A DNA stretch of 6,166 nucleotides, from the NCBI GenBank assembly GCA_030592145.1, contig JAUVKJ010000114.1, positions 1 to 6,166 of the forward strand. Direction: 5' to 3'. Of the stretch, positions 1-5,476 are shown piece by piece. Positions within the stretch are counted from its first letter, which is position 1, and the number at the start of each line of letters is the position of its first letter. Position numbers and translations under genes: made by a program. Under the pieces are notes generated by a model, which had not been told where the DNA came from, did not search any database, and was given only the letters and a program-made list of their open reading frames with translations. Source of the stretch: Bacteroides sp. (GTDB lineage: Bacteria; Bacteroidota; Bacteroidia; Bacteroidales; SM23-62).

Positions 1-592
1 CGTAAGCGTCCCGGACCTCGAGGGGTGCACCAGACGGGATGAATAGATCGCCCCTGAACTGCCTGTAGCTGGAATAATCTATGCCAACGGGAACGATAAC
101 TACCCCGGGAGTTGAGCCATAGTTTTCCTGGGCCTGGAAAGCAACCCGGAATACCCCTTTGACCAGCGGGCGCAGCCTTCGTTTGTCTCCGTGGTTCCCT
201 TCCGGCATGATGCACACCGGACTTTTCTTACGTCCGAGTATCTCCATGGATTCATTGAAAATCTCCTCATTTTTTGCCAGTTCATTCGCACCATCCCGGA
301 TCCGGTAAACGGGAAGCATTTTAAACAACCTGAAGATACCTGCCACGAATTTGCTTTTGAATATATCGGCACGCGCCAGGAAAACCAGTTCCCGCCGCGA
401 AGTCATATGTGGCACCATAGCGTCCATCATGGCATTCTGGTGGTTCGGGGCCAGGAGAACGGGTCTGTCCCGGGGAATCCTTTCCCTGAATTTTGACTGT
501 ATCCTGCGATAAAAGATCCGGTATGCAAGCCTCACATATAGCTTAATCATTGAATACCGCAAGGAAAACCTGTCGATTGGTCTTTTCGCCAT
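1..592 (-). CDS. Lysophospholipid acyltransferase family protein (PlsC-like), 3' end beyond the window
   Basis: The first 197 residues are present; the reading frame is still open at the left edge, so the C-terminus is missing. It starts at an ATG (590-592) giving MAKRPIDRF. The acyltransferase blocks appear in order: NHQNAMMD at residues 50-57 (His51 and Asp57, the HxxxxxD spacing seen in this Bacteroidota subfamily instead of HxxxxD), LPVYRIRDG at 93-101 (glycerol-phosphate-binding block), PEGNHGDKRRL at 130-140, and a hydrophobic VVIVPVGIDY at 164-173 corresponding to the VPV block. Family members transfer an acyl chain from acyl-ACP or acyl-CoA to a lysophospholipid or other hydroxyl acceptor at the inner face of the cytoplasmic membrane. 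The exact acceptor cannot be read from sequence; it could serve phosphatidic acid synthesis or acylation of another lipid. No Shine-Dalgarno sequence is visible. It is divergent from the flavin reductase remnant. Confidence 0.9.
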   Translation of the reverse strand, partial: MAKRPIDRFSLRYSMIKLYVRLAYRIFYRRIQSKFRERIPRDRPVLLAPNHQNAMMDAMVPHMTSRRELVFLARADIFKSKFVAGIFRLFKMLPVYRIRDGANELAKNEEIFNESMEILGRKKSPVCIMPEGNHGDKRRLRPLVKGVFRVAFQAQENYGSTPGVVIVPVGIDYSSYRQFRGDLFIPSGAPLEVRDAY

Positions 593-698
593 GGTGTTTG
601 ATTTGGGATCAGGAACCCAAGGTAGGAAAAAATCACGAATACAAAATCAAGGGGATGTTGATGGAATAACTATATTGCATCAATATGCATAATTAATC
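593..698. other. Divergent intergenic region between acyltransferase and flavin reductase remnant
   Basis: This 106-bp gap must hold the promoter of the acyltransferase and the former promoter of the flavin reductase. For the minus strand, TACCTTGG at 617-624 is one mismatch from the Bacteroides -7 element TAnnTTTG, and TTTG at 642-645 lies 17 bp upstream, a little short of the usual 19-21 bp. A small dyad, ATATTG-CAT-CAATAT, lies at 672-686, just before the plus-strand ATG, and could be an old operator. A 5-bp stem TTGGG/CCCAA spans 603-620. None of these is strong by itself. Confidence 0.35.
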
Positions 699-1020
699 AT
701 GTCGAAAGAATTCAAGAAGATCTCTCCACAGCAGTTGAATGACAATGTATTTGACCTCATCGGCGAGCAATGGATGCTGATCACGGCCGGGGCGTGATAC
801 GGACAAGATCAAGAAGACCGGACTAAAACCATTGACCTCCGAACTCGGGAATGTTTATTTCGAACAATCCAGGCTGGTGATCGAATGCAAAAAACTGTAT
901 GCAGACCGGATCAGGGAAGATTCCTTCATAATTCCCCATCTGATCAGTAAAAATTACCCAGGGAAGGATTTTCATAAGTTCTACATCGGGGAGGTTGTTT
1001 CCTGCCTGGTGCCCGCGTAA
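699..1020 (+). pseudogene. Flavin reductase family protein, internally deleted and frameshifted remnant
   Basis: Two fragments of one flavin reductase family protein (FMN-binding split-barrel fold) lie in different frames. The first runs from ATG 699 to TGA 795-797 and ends EQWMLITAGA, the expected N-terminal part. The second is in the next frame from about 790 to the TAA at 1018-1020; it begins GRDTDKIKKTGLKPL and continues through GNVYFEQSRLVIECKKLYAD to YPGKDFHKFYIGEVV, the typical C-terminal half. From memory of the family, about 60-70 residues between TAG and GRD are missing, including the TMTASWGG..LWNKP segment that contacts FMN, so about 190-200 bp were deleted at a G-rich junction (789-792). 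The remnant totals about 107 residues against roughly 170 in intact members. Intact members reduce free flavins or act as flavoproteins; this copy should be inactive. It is the only plus-strand gene here and converges on the DUF4924 gene. Confidence 0.88.
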
Positions 1021-1046
1021 GCTTTCGACAGGATACTGAAGCTGTT

Positions 1047-1592
1047 TCAGGGTAGTTTCTTTGATCCTTCCTCCACTTCCCGGAAACGGGTGGAAAGGGC
1101 CGCCAGGAGATTGCTGAAACTGGTCATGGCTTCTTTTGTCTCCCGGGAGATATCGGTTTGCTTCAGGCGCAGCATCAGGTAGCCGTAAAGCCCGGTCAGG
1201 CAGGCTTCGATCTCGGAGGAGTAAGTTTCCGGGCTCTTTTCCATGAAGGACTTCACATTCGAATGGGCCGCCCGGTAAATCTGCTGATATTTATTTTCTT
1301 CCGGTGATTGTATCAGGCGGAGGTGGAGATCGGTCAATTCCCGGATCAGCTTATTCAAAAAAGACATATGGCCCCTCTCCACGAGTTTTTCCTCGGCCAT
1401 CAGGGTGATCAGGTTGGCATACCAGGTCCTGATTTCACCGAGGGTTTCAGGGGGCAGGTCAAACTTTCGAATGACAATATCATCGACCCGGCCAAGGTCA
1501 AATTCTGAAGCCCTGATCAGGTCTTCAACCTGCCACATGTAGAGAATAAACTCGGCGATGTTCGTCTTTCTTTTTTCCTGTGCGATGATCAT
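1047..1592 (-). CDS. DUF4924 family protein
   Basis: A 181-residue protein starting MIIAQEKRKTNIAEF. This N-terminus, followed by ILYMWQVEDLIRA, is characteristic of the Bacteroidota family DUF4924, whose function is not known to me. The sequence looks almost wholly alpha-helical and soluble, with no signal peptide or membrane segment. It has a helix-rich middle (about 49-95) and a C-terminal helix pair (about 123-175). The frame stays open upstream to 1676, inside the S4-protein gene, but the ATG at 1590-1592 was chosen because it matches the family start and leaves a normal 16-nt gap after the S4-protein stop. There is no Shine-Dalgarno sequence. It is the last gene of the kinase-regulator-S4 operon; its role there is unknown. 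Confidence 0.85.
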   Translation of the reverse strand: MIIAQEKRKTNIAEFILYMWQVEDLIRASEFDLGRVDDIVIRKFDLPPETLGEIRTWYANLITLMAEEKLVERGHMSFLNKLIRELTDLHLRLIQSPEENKYQQIYRAAHSNVKSFMEKSPETYSSEIEACLTGLYGYLMLRLKQTDISRETKEAMTSFSNLLAALSTRFREVEEGSKKLP

Positions 1593-1608
1593 AACAGATG
1601 CGCGGGAT

Positions 1609-1989
1609 TTATTTCCCACGTAGTTTATCGATTGTGCGTCTTTCCTTTTTGGTCGGCCTGCCCGTTCCCCTTTCACGTATAATAAAAAATGTTTCCCTGA
1701 CCTTCAGCTTATCCATTTCAGCTTCGGGGGTGATATTTTCAATGTACTCCCGGACTGCTTTTGCCGACAGCCTTTTGCCCAGTAGTCCGAGGACCCTGTA
1801 TGAATATACAACAGGAGGCTTCTTTACCTGAACCACATCATTGATCTTTAGCACCCGGGAAGGCTTTACGGATTGATCAAGGATAAGGATTCTGCCTTTT
1901 TTACAGGCTTCGGCGGCCTGGTTCCTTGTCTTATAAATCCGGACGGCCCAGAGCCATTTGTCGATCCGGACCTCTTTATCGATCAGCAT
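1609..1989 (-). CDS. hslR: RNA-binding S4 domain protein, HslR/Hsp15-like
   Basis: A 126-residue basic protein. Residues 7-58 form an S4 RNA-binding domain: VRIDKWLWAVRIYKTRNQA, then the KKGRILI turn and VKPSRVLKINDVV. This is the arrangement found in Hsp15 (HslR). The C-terminal tail carries GRPTKKERRTIDKL (110-123), also typical of the family. In E. coli, Hsp15 is a heat-shock protein that binds 50S subunits still carrying a peptidyl-tRNA and helps recycle stalled ribosomes; the same role here is inferred from family membership. It starts at an ATG 7 nt after the regulator stop, so it is very probably cotranscribed and perhaps translationally coupled with the regulator. The functional link with peptidyl-tRNA hydrolase, encoded just upstream of the operon, is suggestive only. 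Confidence 0.9.
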   Translation of the reverse strand: MLIDKEVRIDKWLWAVRIYKTRNQAAEACKKGRILILDQSVKPSRVLKINDVVQVKKPPVVYSYRVLGLLGKRLSAKAVREYIENITPEAEMDKLKVRETFFIIRERGTGRPTKKERRTIDKLRGK

Positions 1990-1996
1990 GGTTTAT

Positions 1997-2701
1997 CTAC
2001 TTGTTTACCTCAAGCATAAAGCCTGTCCGGTGGATATTGGTGATGTTCACATCAGGATCATCCGACAGGAATTTACGTAGTTTTGTGATGTACACATCCA
2101 TGCTGCGGCCCATGAAATAATCATCCTCGCCCCAAATCATCTTCAGTGCAATTTCACGCCTGAGGATCTTATTCATATTGATGCAAAGCAGGCGCAGAAC
2201 CTCTGCTTCCTTTTTAGTCAGTCTTTTTTCTCCGGTGGGACCGCTAAGGTTTTGATTGGCGTAATCAAAGGTGTACTTTCCCAGTTTATAAACGGTTTTC
2301 TGCTCTCCATCCAACAGCGACAATCTTGTCCTGCGCAGAACAGCTTCGATGCGCAGGCTGAGTTCTTCTGTGCTGAAGGGTTTGGTGATATAATCGTCTC
2401 CACCGATCTTAAAGCCTTTGATCTTGTCTTCCTTCATGGTCTTTGCAGTGAGAAAGATAATGGGCACGACCACGTTGATCACACGGATGTCTTCTGCCAG
2501 TGTGAATCCGTCTTTCAGGGGCATCATTATGTCCAGGATACAGATGTCAAATTTTCCGTTCTTGAATAGTTCCAGGCCGGCGACCCCGTCTTCTGCATGC
2601 TGTACGCTGTAGCCTGACATTGTCAGATAATCGGTAAGGACAAAACCAAGATTTTTATCATCCTCGACAAGCAGGATGTTTGCTTTAGACTTTTTCTTCA
2701 T
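1997..2701 (-). CDS. rprY: Response regulator transcription factor, OmpR family, RprY-like
   Basis: A 234-residue two-domain regulator. The receiver domain (about 7-122) has the acidic pocket Glu13/Asp14/Asp15, phospho-acceptor Asp57 (CILDIMMP), Thr85 (FLTAK) and Lys107 (ITKPF), so it should be phosphorylatable. A winged-helix OmpR/PhoB DNA-binding domain follows (about 136-231), with LTKKEAEVLRLL at 161-172 and the recognition-helix stretch RSMDVYITKLRK at 199-210. The overall sequence resembles Bacteroides RprY; the symbol rests on remembered similarity. The frame is open far upstream, into the kinase gene, but ATG 2699-2701 (MKKKSKANILLVEDD) is the natural receiver-domain start. It follows the kinase after 34 nt and should be its cognate partner. 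Its target genes cannot be read here, but the repeats upstream of the kinase are candidate sites. Confidence 0.95.
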   Translation of the reverse strand: MKKKSKANILLVEDDKNLGFVLTDYLTMSGYSVQHAEDGVAGLELFKNGKFDICILDIMMPLKDGFTLAEDIRVINVVVPIIFLTAKTMKEDKIKGFKIGGDDYITKPFSTEELSLRIEAVLRRTRLSLLDGEQKTVYKLGKYTFDYANQNLSGPTGEKRLTKKEAEVLRLLCINMNKILRREIALKMIWGEDDYFMGRSMDVYITKLRKFLSDDPDVNITNIHRTGFMLEVNK

Positions 2702-2703
2702 GG

Positions 2704-2732
2704 CAGTATTAAGCTTGACAGCTAATATACTG
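2704..2732 (-). other. Imperfect stem-loop filling the kinase-regulator gap
   Basis: On the mRNA strand, CAG / TATTAGCT pairs with AGCT / AATA / CTG around a GTCA loop, giving 11 base pairs with a 2-nt bulge on the left arm and a 1-nt bulge on the right arm. It occupies 29 of the 34 nt between the kinase stop and the regulator ATG, ending 2 nt before that ATG. It could modulate regulator translation or mRNA processing, but imperfect hairpins of this size also arise by chance. Confidence 0.3.
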
Positions 2733-2735
2733 AAA

Positions 2736-4016
2736 TTATGTGGGCGTATCAAGAGGGAGGTAAATGTCGAAGCGGCTTCCTTTGTTCGGTTCACTAATAA
2801 CTTCAATCCTGCCACCGTGTGCATCCACCATGTTTTTAACATAGTAAAGTCCCAGTCCAAAACCTTTGACATTATGTATGTTTCCGGTAGGCACCCGGTA
2901 GAACTTGTCAAAAATATGACGCATGGCCTCGTGTGACATGCCGATTCCGTTATCCTCGACAGAAAGTGCAATGCCATGGTCCCTGTTCCGGGTGTAGATG
3001 TCGATACGGATACCGTTTGCAGAATACTTGATAGCGTTATCGACAAGGTTTCCAATAACATTCCTGATATGCATTTCATCGGCATTCAGGTTGTACCGTT
3101 CAGCATCCAGGTGGTAGTTCACGGCGGTCTCATCTTCACATTGTTCGAAACAAAGGTTCTGTACGGTATCCCTGATGAGCTGGTGAAGGTCGAACTCAGA
3201 TTTGCACAGGCTGAATTCATCCCTGTCGAAGCGGGCAACCTGAAGGACCCTCTCAACCTGCGCACGCATCCTTGTGTTTTCATCAAAAATGATTTTTGAA
3301 TACTTCCTGATCCGTTCATGGGAAGAGTCGGTATCCGCATGAAGCAAAACCTCTGCAGCAAGCGAAATGGTCGATATAGGGGTTTTGAATTCATGGGTCA
3401 TATTATTGATGAAATCATTTTTGATTTCTGAAAGCTTTTTTTGCCGTATGATGGTGTTAATGATGTAGAGAAAAGTGAAAATTACGATCAGGATAAAGAT
3501 GCCCGATAATACAAGCCAGGCCGACATTTCCACAAGAACCTCCTTGCGCTGGGAGGGGAAATAGACTTCGACGTGGAAATATTCTTCTTTCCATAGACAG
3601 GAGAGGCAGGCTTTATGTGCCTTTTTCTTCATCGACTTTGAAATCAAGGGAGTCGACGCATGGATAATGGAATCGTTGGATGTTTTTATAATAGCATATT
3701 CAAAATCATTATCGAGCCGGTGATAGTCGATATACTTGTTAAGCAGTTTTTCAAGCAGAACAGTATCAATTACACTGAAGAAGGTAATGTCTTCACAGGA
3801 GGACTTTCTGACCGGTCTTTCTGAAAATACAATATCCGGATCATTCGCACCCACCAGTTCATCAATGACCTCTTCGAGCGCCAGGTCAATACGGTGATCG
3901 TACTGATTCTCTCCCAGGTTGACGGCGCTCCACACCCAGAATGACTGGGTAATGACCAAACCTACCAGTGAAATGGAGGCGAAAAGAATAATGATGATAA
4001 TGTGCGATCTTTGCAT
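2736..4016 (-). CDS. rprX: Membrane sensor histidine kinase, RprX-like
   Basis: A 426-residue two-component kinase. An N-terminal membrane segment (about 5-29) and a second one (about 166-190) enclose a roughly 135-residue extracytoplasmic sensor region. The cytoplasmic part has a HisKA dimerisation domain with phospho-acceptor His208 (NNMTHEFKTP, 204-213). The ATPase domain has an N-box (NLVDNAIKYS, 323-332), G1 box DNGIG (355-359), F-box FDKFYR (369-374) and G2 box GFGLGL (385-390), all intact. The sensor region has Cys74 and a CLSC pair (Cys137, Cys140). It starts at the ATG at 4014-4016, with AGGAG at 4023-4027 six nt upstream, one of the few good ribosome binding sites here. It is the first gene of a four-gene operon and should phosphorylate the regulator that follows. 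The RprX name is by similarity and pairing; the signal is unknown. Confidence 0.94.
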   Translation of the reverse strand: MQRSHIIIIILFASISLVGLVITQSFWVWSAVNLGENQYDHRIDLALEEVIDELVGANDPDIVFSERPVRKSSCEDITFFSVIDTVLLEKLLNKYIDYHRLDNDFEYAIIKTSNDSIIHASTPLISKSMKKKAHKACLSCLWKEEYFHVEVYFPSQRKEVLVEMSAWLVLSGIFILIVIFTFLYIINTIIRQKKLSEIKNDFINNMTHEFKTPISTISLAAEVLLHADTDSSHERIRKYSKIIFDENTRMRAQVERVLQVARFDRDEFSLCKSEFDLHQLIRDTVQNLCFEQCEDETAVNYHLDAERYNLNADEMHIRNVIGNLVDNAIKYSANGIRIDIYTRNRDHGIALSVEDNGIGMSHEAMRHIFDKFYRVPTGNIHNVKGFGLGLYYVKNMVDAHGGRIEVISEPNKGSRFDIYLPLDTPT

Positions 4017-4035
4017 ATAGATCTCCTGGTCGATA

Positions 4036-4066
4036 CAAAGATAATGGATAATAAGACTGTCACAGA
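4036..4066 (-). promoter_or_regulatory. Bacteroides-type promoter of the kinase operon
   Basis: On the minus strand, TATCTTTG (4036-4043) matches the Bacteroides -7 consensus TAnnTTTG in full, and TCTG (4063-4066) lies exactly 19 bp upstream in place of the -33 TTTG. Transcription would start near 4030, giving a short leader of about 14 nt that contains the AGGAG at 4023-4027. The consensus is established for Bacteroides; its use here is inferred. Confidence 0.65.
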
Positions 4067-4068
4067 TG

Positions 4069-4087
4069 CTTTAACAAATCTTTAACA
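4069..4087 (-). promoter_or_regulatory. Direct repeat TGTTAAAG x2, candidate response-regulator site
   Basis: TGTTAAAG occurs twice on the minus strand, at 4080-4087 and 4069-4076, with an 11-bp period. The pair ends 2 bp upstream of the -33 element of the kinase promoter. OmpR-family regulators bind tandem direct repeats with 10-11 bp spacing, commonly just upstream of the promoter they activate, so this may be where the RprY-like regulator controls its own operon. Confidence 0.5.
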
Positions 4088-4093
4088 GGCCTT

Positions 4094-4121
4094 ATAAATA
4101 AAGGGATCCGGGAGGATCCTT
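4094..4121 (-). terminator. Rho-independent-like terminator after pth
   Basis: On the mRNA strand, just after the pth stop, GGATCC-TCCC-GGATCC forms a 6-bp GC-containing stem with a 4-nt loop. It extends by two A-T pairs across a bulged C, then runs into TTTATTTAT. The run is broken by A residues, so termination may be incomplete. It separates the rplY-pth unit from the kinase promoter. Confidence 0.6.
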
Positions 4122-4122
4122 G

Positions 4123-4686
4123 CTATTTTTTATTGTATAGGTTCATAGTTCTTTCGAGTCCCAGGGTACCGAAACTCAGGATGATCTCCGCTGCGGTTTT
4201 GATTCGTTCATCAAGGCCGGTTTTTTCTTCTTCCATCCATTCACCAAGAACATAGCTGACCTGCTGGCCGGGATAATATTCATTCCCGATGCCGAACCTG
4301 AGCCGGGCATAATTCTGAGTACCCAGGATTTGGGTAATATGTTCCAGTCCATTATGTCCCCCCCCGCCGCCCTGCGCTCTCAGGCGAAGGCTGCCAAAGG
4401 GAAGGGCAAGGTCATCGAGGACTACCAGCAACCTGTCAGGAGGAACTTTTTCTTTTTTGAGCCAGTAATGAACGGCCCGCCCGCTCAGGTTTACGTATGT
4501 CGTTGGTTTGATAAGTATAAAAGTCCGGCCTTTATGTTTCAGGCTGCAGGTGAATGCCAGGCGGCTGTCCTTAAAATGAATATTGGATGCACCTGCAAGT
4601 GCATCCAATATCATAAAACCAATATTGTGCCTTGTTCCGGAATATTCTTCACCGATATTGCCGAGTCCAGCAATAAGATATTTCAA
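4123..4686 (-). CDS. pth: Peptidyl-tRNA hydrolase (aminoacyl-tRNA hydrolase)
   Basis: This cytoplasmic enzyme, EC 3.1.1.29, cleaves the ester bond of peptidyl-tRNAs released from stalled ribosomes and so recycles tRNA. The 187 residues are full length for the family and all hallmarks are present: GLGNIGEEYSGTRHNIGF at 7-24 with Asn10 and catalytic His20, KPTTYVNLSGRAV at 60-72 with Asn66, LDDLALPFG at 90-98 (Asp91 in the place of the catalytic-site Asp93 of E. coli), GGGGGHNGL at 106-114 with Asn112, and RLRFGIG at 128-134. The only sensible start is TTG (4684-4686): it gives the family N-terminus MKYLIAGLGN. The frame is closed upstream by the rplY stop, leaving only a rare ATT as an alternative. 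The gene is in the same frame as rplY, 12 nt after it, and probably cotranscribed. A long hairpin lies in codons 26-36. Confidence 0.97.
   Translation of the reverse strand: MKYLIAGLGNIGEEYSGTRHNIGFMILDALAGASNIHFKDSRLAFTCSLKHKGRTFILIKPTTYVNLSGRAVHYWLKKEKVPPDRLLVVLDDLALPFGSLRLRAQGGGGGHNGLEHITQILGTQNYARLRFGIGNEYYPGQQVSYVLGEWMEEEKTGLDERIKTAAEIILSFGTLGLERTMNLYNKK
4580..4611 (-). repeat. Perfect 13-bp inverted repeat inside pth
   Basis: ATATTGGATGCAC (4580-4592) and its exact complement GTGCATCCAATAT (4599-4611) flank a 6-nt spacer. The resulting mRNA hairpin spans codons 26-36 of pth, about 75-107 nt after the start codon. The encoded residues, ILDALAGASNI, fit the family, so the repeat sits in normal coding sequence and is not an insertion I can recognise. 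A further CCAATATTG lies at 4619-4627. Confidence 0.8.
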
Positions 4687-4698
4687 GGCAATAGAATT

Positions 4699-5373
4699 TT
4701 ATTCTTTCTCAGGTGTTCCTTCTGCTGCAGGAGAAGTTTCTTCATCGGCAGCTTCGTCCTCGGCTCCCTCAATAACTTCTTCTTCCACTTCTTCTTCTTC
4801 AACAACAGCCTCGCGGAGGCCCTTGGCCACTAATCGTGAGGAAACAACGCCCATCACCATTGCCCTGGGGGGATCCAGCACTTCAAGATTGTCGTATTCA
4901 AGATCTCCGATCTTCAGGAAGTCTCCGATCTCGAGATTGCTTATGTCAATTTCCAGCTGATCGGGCATATGCTCGATCAGCCCGTTAACCTTGAGATAAC
5001 GCCTGCGCTGCCTCAATTTACCACCGGCCAGGATCCCAACTGAACTTCCTGTCAGTTGAAGGGGCAGGTTAAGCGTAACTTTCTTGTCGGGAAAAACCTG
5101 TGCGAAGTCAACGTGTAGTATATGGTCGCTCACGGGATGGAACTGGATGTCTTGCATAACAGCATCAAATTTTTCACCGCCGATGTCCAGTTTGATAAGA
5201 AATACATCGGGAGAGAAGACAAGGTTTTTAAACTGTTTTTCAGGAACGGCAAAGTGGACGTTCTTTTCACCACCGTACAATACACAGGGTATAAGTTCCT
5301 GCTTTCTAAGATTTTTGGATTCTTTTTTTCCGGTTTCCTTACGTAAGGAAGCCTGGATCTCTAATGTTTTCAT
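4699..5373 (-). CDS. rplY: 50S ribosomal protein L25, CTC form
   Basis: A 224-residue protein of the long L25/Ctc type, which binds 5S rRNA in the large subunit. The N-terminal L25 domain (1-91) has the expected ETGKKESKNLRKQELIP and the hallmark MQDIQFHPVSDHILHVDF (73-90). The C-terminal TL5 beta domain (about 97-180) contains GSSVGILAGGKLRQ (109-122) and EIDISNLEIGDFLKIGDL (141-158). The final 37 residues (188-224) are a strongly acidic low-complexity tail rich in Glu, as usual in Bacteroidota. The start is the ATG at 5371-5373 (MKTLEIQASLRKETG). It lies between prs and pth, a common order. Because the gap to prs is 103 nt and carries a promoter candidate, it can probably be transcribed independently of prs. 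Confidence 0.96.
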   Translation of the reverse strand: MKTLEIQASLRKETGKKESKNLRKQELIPCVLYGGEKNVHFAVPEKQFKNLVFSPDVFLIKLDIGGEKFDAVMQDIQFHPVSDHILHVDFAQVFPDKKVTLNLPLQLTGSSVGILAGGKLRQRRRYLKVNGLIEHMPDQLEIDISNLEIGDFLKIGDLEYDNLEVLDPPRAMVMGVVSSRLVAKGLREAVVEEEEVEEEVIEGAEDEAADEETSPAAEGTPEKE

Positions 5374-5398
5374 CGCAACAATTTTAAGATGCTACTCA

Positions 5399-5418
5399 GA
5401 ATCAGAGGGCTCTGATTC
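5399..5418 (-). other. Stem-loop in the rplY leader
   Basis: GAATCAGA and TCTGATTC form a perfect 8-bp stem with a GCCC loop in the untranslated leader, 25 nt before the rplY ATG. No U-run follows on either strand, so it does not look like a terminator for prs. It may be a leader structure affecting rplY expression or mRNA stability. A stem of this length is expected about once per window by chance, so the functional claim is weak. Confidence 0.4.
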
Positions 5419-5463
5419 CCCATCACACCATTGTTTTATTAAATACCTTTTAAAAATGAGCCG

Positions 5464-5471
5464 CAAATATA
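5464..5471 (-). promoter_or_regulatory. Candidate -7 element of the rplY promoter
   Basis: TATATTTG on the minus strand fits TAnnTTTG completely. At the expected distance upstream (within the end of prs) there is no TTTG, so the -33 element is poor. Transcription would start near 5457, giving a leader of about 84 nt that includes the stem-loop at 5399-5418. Confidence 0.45.
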
Positions 5472-5476
5472 ATATT

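Noticed and set aside
786..797. Programmed +1 frameshift at the GGGG run joining the two flavin reductase fragments
   Set aside because: Even after a shift the product would lack the FMN-binding centre, so a deletion scar is the simpler reading.
832..1020. Stand-alone 62-residue plus-strand gene
   Set aside because: It is the C-terminal half of the broken flavin reductase; the TTG that opens it is an internal codon of the ancestral gene.
1036..1050. CTGAA/TTCAG stem as a bidirectional terminator between the converging genes
   Set aside because: Only 5 bp, no proper T-run on either side, and it overlaps the DUF4924 stop codon; too weak to call.
1593..1676. N-terminal extension of the DUF4924 protein
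   Set aside because: It overlaps the end of the S4-protein gene, and the family N-terminus MIIAQEKRK begins at 1592.
2702..3085. Long open extension upstream of the response regulator, which would give a 362-residue protein
   Set aside because: It overlaps the kinase gene in another frame, has no domain sense, and the receiver domain begins naturally at ATG 2701.
4700..4810. Repetitive TTCTTC stretch as a simple-sequence repeat
   Set aside because: It encodes the Glu-rich acidic tail that L25/CTC proteins of this group normally carry.
4330..4833. Plus-strand open frames across pth, rplY and prs (for example 4330-4833 and 5084-5626)
   Set aside because: They are antisense to clearly identified conserved genes, and their translations show no recognisable domain.
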